A stretch of DNA of 62,031 nucleotides, taken from an uncultured Spirochaetia bacterium. Its GTDB lineage: Bacteria; Spirochaetota; Spirochaetia; Sphaerochaetales; Sphaerochaetaceae. Made by a program: the position numbers and the translations under genes. The stretch spans positions 1-62,031 of the forward strand of contig CAJOOY010000056.1 in NCBI GenBank assembly GCA_905236385.1, written 5' to 3'. The notes beneath the pieces were generated by a model. It did no database searches, had not been told where the DNA came from, and saw only the letters and a program-made list of their open reading frames with translations. Shown here piece after piece: positions 60,114 through 62,031 of the stretch. How positions within the stretch are numbered: position 1 is the stretch's first letter; each line of letters starts with the position of its first letter.

Positions 60114-61675
60114 TCCCCCTTGATTGTGTTGTTGTAGAAGTCCAGTGCAGCGTTAACTGCATTTACAACCGCATTTGAAGTGATTGTGGCTCCGGAGATA
60201 CTGTCTACTTCATTTGAAGCGCTCTTTCCGCTCTTGACAAGTTTCAGCTTGGTAGCTGCCATGCCGTTGAACTGATCCTTGAACTCAGGCTCAGAAGCAA
60301 GCATACCCTTACCCGGAGTTTCATTGAGCTCTGTGAATGAGATGGAGTTGATTGTTCCATTAGCACTGATACCGATTGAAATAGTTATATTTCCTTCATA
60401 ACCTTCAGAAGAAGTAGCCTCAACAGCGTATCCAACAGTGTTTCCGCTCTCATCAAGGCCTTCAACAGCCTGGTTGATCTTAACTCTTCCAAACTCAGTT
60501 CCGTAGATCTGTCCGGCTATCTCATTTACTGCTTCAACCTGCTTGAACTCTACAGCTCCAGGAACAACTGCCTGATAAGAAGCCCAGGCTTTCTTTTCTT
60601 TCTGGATGCTGATGGTCTCTTCGGTCATCCTGTAGGTTCCACCGAGGGCCACACCGGCAATCAGGGTAATGATTGCAATCACTATAACCGGACGAGGAAC
60701 AAAGTCCTTAAATGTCTTCTTTGGCTCGCCGTTACGCTTAGAAACTTCTTTCTTGGTGTAGGCAAACGGTTTTGGAACCACGTACATATCTATCATAGGA
60801 GTAAGGAGATTTCCAATCAGGATTGAGTAGCTGACTGAGTCAGCTGAAGATCCGTAAACACGGAAAAGACCAGCCAGAATTCCAATAACTGCTCCGTAGA
60901 TAATCTGGCCTTTCTTGCTGACCGGAGAAGTAACATAGTCGGTAGCCATAAAGAAGGCACCCATGACTATTCCACCACCGCAGATGTTTGCAACCAGGAA
61001 GGCTGGGTCAAAACCCTGACCGCCAAAGAGAGCAACAAAGAGTGTGAAAGCTCCCAGTACTGAGAAACAGATTTCTCCGTGGATTATATCAAAAGCCCAC
61101 AGCAGCAGGCCGCCAATTAAAAGAGCAAGGATGGAGCTGCCGATTACTGCGTTTGATGTTCCGAGGAACATGGAAGTTATGTTTACAGCTCTTCCTGCAA
61201 GTAATTCAGCTACCGGAGTTGCGCTGGTAACTGCATCTACTTTAAAAGCAGTCATGGGGTTACTGAATGAGATGAGTAAGAAACACCTGGCAGCCAGAGC
61301 CGGGTTCAAGAAGTTCTTTCCAAGTCCTCCGAAGCAGCCTTTTACTACAACTATGGCAAAGACGGCACCAAGAATCGGGGCGTAAAGCGGTGTACTTGGA
61401 GAGAGGGAGAGAGCAAGAAGCAAGCCTGTGAGGGCCGCACTGCCATCCAGGCACCCTTTTGGATCCTTGTGAACCAGTAGGTCAAACAAATACTCTGAGA
61501 GAACTGCTGTTCCAACTGAACAGAGGATAATTAACAGAGCATGTGTTCCGTAGACAACTACTCCTACAATTGTTGCAGGAAGCAGAGCCAGAAGCACCAG
61601 GGCCATAATCATGCGGGTTGAGAGTTTGTTTCTTACATGTGGTCCGGATGAAATATTCAAAGCTGTGTTCATCAT
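60110..61675 (-). CDS. rnfDG: Fused Rnf subunits D and G
   Basis: 521 aa joining two subunits usually encoded apart. Residues 1-305 are RnfD with its helices; the covalent-FMN threonine site is DAVTSATPVAEL near residue 152. A helix at about 333-352 starts the RnfG part (VIVIAIITLIAGVALGG), whose flavin site is DSISGATITSNAV near residue 492. Both FMN sites look intact. Fusion keeps both flavins fixed in one protein. ATG overlaps the rnfC stop. Confidence 0.93.
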   Translation of the reverse strand: MMNTALNISSGPHVRNKLSTRMIMALVLLALLPATIVGVVVYGTHALLIILCSVGTAVLSEYLFDLLVHKDPKGCLDGSAALTGLLLALSLSPSTPLYAPILGAVFAIVVVKGCFGGLGKNFLNPALAARCFLLISFSNPMTAFKVDAVTSATPVAELLAGRAVNITSMFLGTSNAVIGSSILALLIGGLLLWAFDIIHGEICFSVLGAFTLFVALFGGQGFDPAFLVANICGGGIVMGAFFMATDYVTSPVSKKGQIIYGAVIGILAGLFRVYGSSADSVSYSILIGNLLTPMIDMYVVPKPFAYTKKEVSKRNGEPKKTFKDFVPRPVIVIAIITLIAGVALGGTYRMTEETISIQKEKKAWASYQAVVPGAVEFKQVEAVNEIAGQIYGTEFGRVKINQAVEGLDESGNTVGYAVEATSSEGYEGNITISIGISANGTINSISFTELNETPGKGMLASEPEFKDQFNGMAATKLKLVKSGKSASNEVDSISGATITSNAVVNAVNAALDFYNNTIKGE

Positions 61676-62031
61676 TTGGCACCTGCCTTTGCACGTTTGG
61701 CTGCCATGATTTCAGCCTTAGTCTGCTTGAATAACTGCGTCAGAGGTCTCCTTGCAGGACAGATGAATGTACAGGAGCCGCAGGAAATGCACTCAAGTCC
61801 GTAGAGTTTGTACTCGTAGCGCTCCAGATCCCCTACATGCACCGCGTCTGCCATGAGCTGAGGAACCAGACCCTGCGGACAGACTGTGGTACAGCGGCCG
61901 CAATGCAGGCAGTTTGTAACTTCCTTTTCAGCCTCCTCTACCTCATCTTCAGCTAAGAGAGTTACTGCGTTTGTGGTCTTTACTACCGGCACGTCTAAAC
62001 TAGTCATGGCAAAACCCATCATAGGGCCACC
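61672..62031 (-). CDS. rnfC: Rnf complex subunit C, C-terminal part (cut by window edge)
   Basis: Frame open to the last base; the visible 119 residues begin GGPMMGFA, which matches the RnfC segment just before the two [4Fe-4S] motifs (CLHCGRCTTVCP and CISCGSCTFICP). RnfC holds the NADH/FMN site on the missing part. The tail is Lys/Ala-rich. First visible gene of the operon rnfC-D/G-E-A-B. Confidence 0.95.
   Translation of the reverse strand, partial: GGPMMGFAMTSLDVPVVKTTNAVTLLAEDEVEEAEKEVTNCLHCGRCTTVCPQGLVPQLMADAVHVGDLERYEYKLYGLECISCGSCTFICPARRPLTQLFKQTKAEIMAAKRAKAGAK

Noticed and set aside
56762-62031. An nrfH-like gene near nrfA
   Set aside because: No small multi-haem membrane protein frame is present between rnfC and mgtC on either strand.

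Overview
The window reads as a stretch of bacterial chromosome from a double-membrane, anaerobic carbohydrate user, most likely a Treponema-type spirochaete. This is inference from gene content: TolC/RND efflux, many Cys-lipoproteins and small signal-peptide proteins, a long (about 500 aa) serine hydroxymethyltransferase of the kind known from treponemes and chlamydiae, a clostridial/spirochaetal-order Rnf complex, and pectin-related enzymes. Genes are dense and mostly on the minus strand. No gene-free stretch exceeds 300 bases; the largest gap, about 260 bases upstream of the fic gene, holds an operator array and a promoter.

Layout. 1-105: the right end of an IS200/IS605-type element (last 32 codons of tnpB plus terminal hairpins), abutting a nucleoside deaminase. 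109-6397 (minus): deaminase, membrane protein, large sensor-bearing MscS channel, dicarboxylate/amino-acid symporter. 6564-8631 (plus): Fic protein with apparent autoregulatory operators, and a tyrosine phosphatase fused to a YunG-like domain. 8667-20208 (minus): a CobW-type metallochaperone GTPase, a ribokinase-family kinase, and a large CUT1 ABC importer operon containing five small membrane proteins and two ATPases. 20394-27868 (plus): a 999-aa molybdenum hydroxylase/ferredoxin fusion overlapping prfA, then prmC, relA/spoT and rpiB. 28003-34486 (minus): small exported proteins, a phospholipase-D lipoprotein, a HAD-cytidine deaminase fusion, a hydantoinase, glyA and a 44-aa basic protein.

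34535-41672: a four-gene RND efflux operon (adaptor, pump, extra lipoprotein, TolC) divergent from a TetR regulator across a palindrome. 41739-51876: kduI, infA, a DnaQ-like exonuclease, a beta-barrel protein, two tandem paralogous lipoproteins, an MFS transporter with an MsmX/UgpC ATPase, an acyl-CoA synthetase and a cytoplasmic pectinesterase. 51949-53890: tRNA-Leu(CAG), a flavin reductase, a DUF362 protein and a frameshifted small gene. 53906-62031 (minus): rnfC, rnfD-rnfG (one fused gene), rnfE, rnfA, rnfB, nrfA, resB, ccsA, then mgtC.

How parts may fit together. The Rnf complex links ferredoxin/NAD(H) to an ion gradient; the adjoining pentahaem nitrite reductase and System II cytochrome maturation genes point to nitrite as a periplasmic electron sink. 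The ferredoxin-domain molybdenum hydroxylase, guanine-type deaminase, hydantoinase and cytidine deaminase suggest purine/pyrimidine scavenging that yields reduced ferredoxin. KduI and the pectinesterase suggest pectin fragments are imported and finished inside the cell; the large ABC importer is a candidate porter. These links rest on gene neighbourhood and family knowledge, not on direct evidence.
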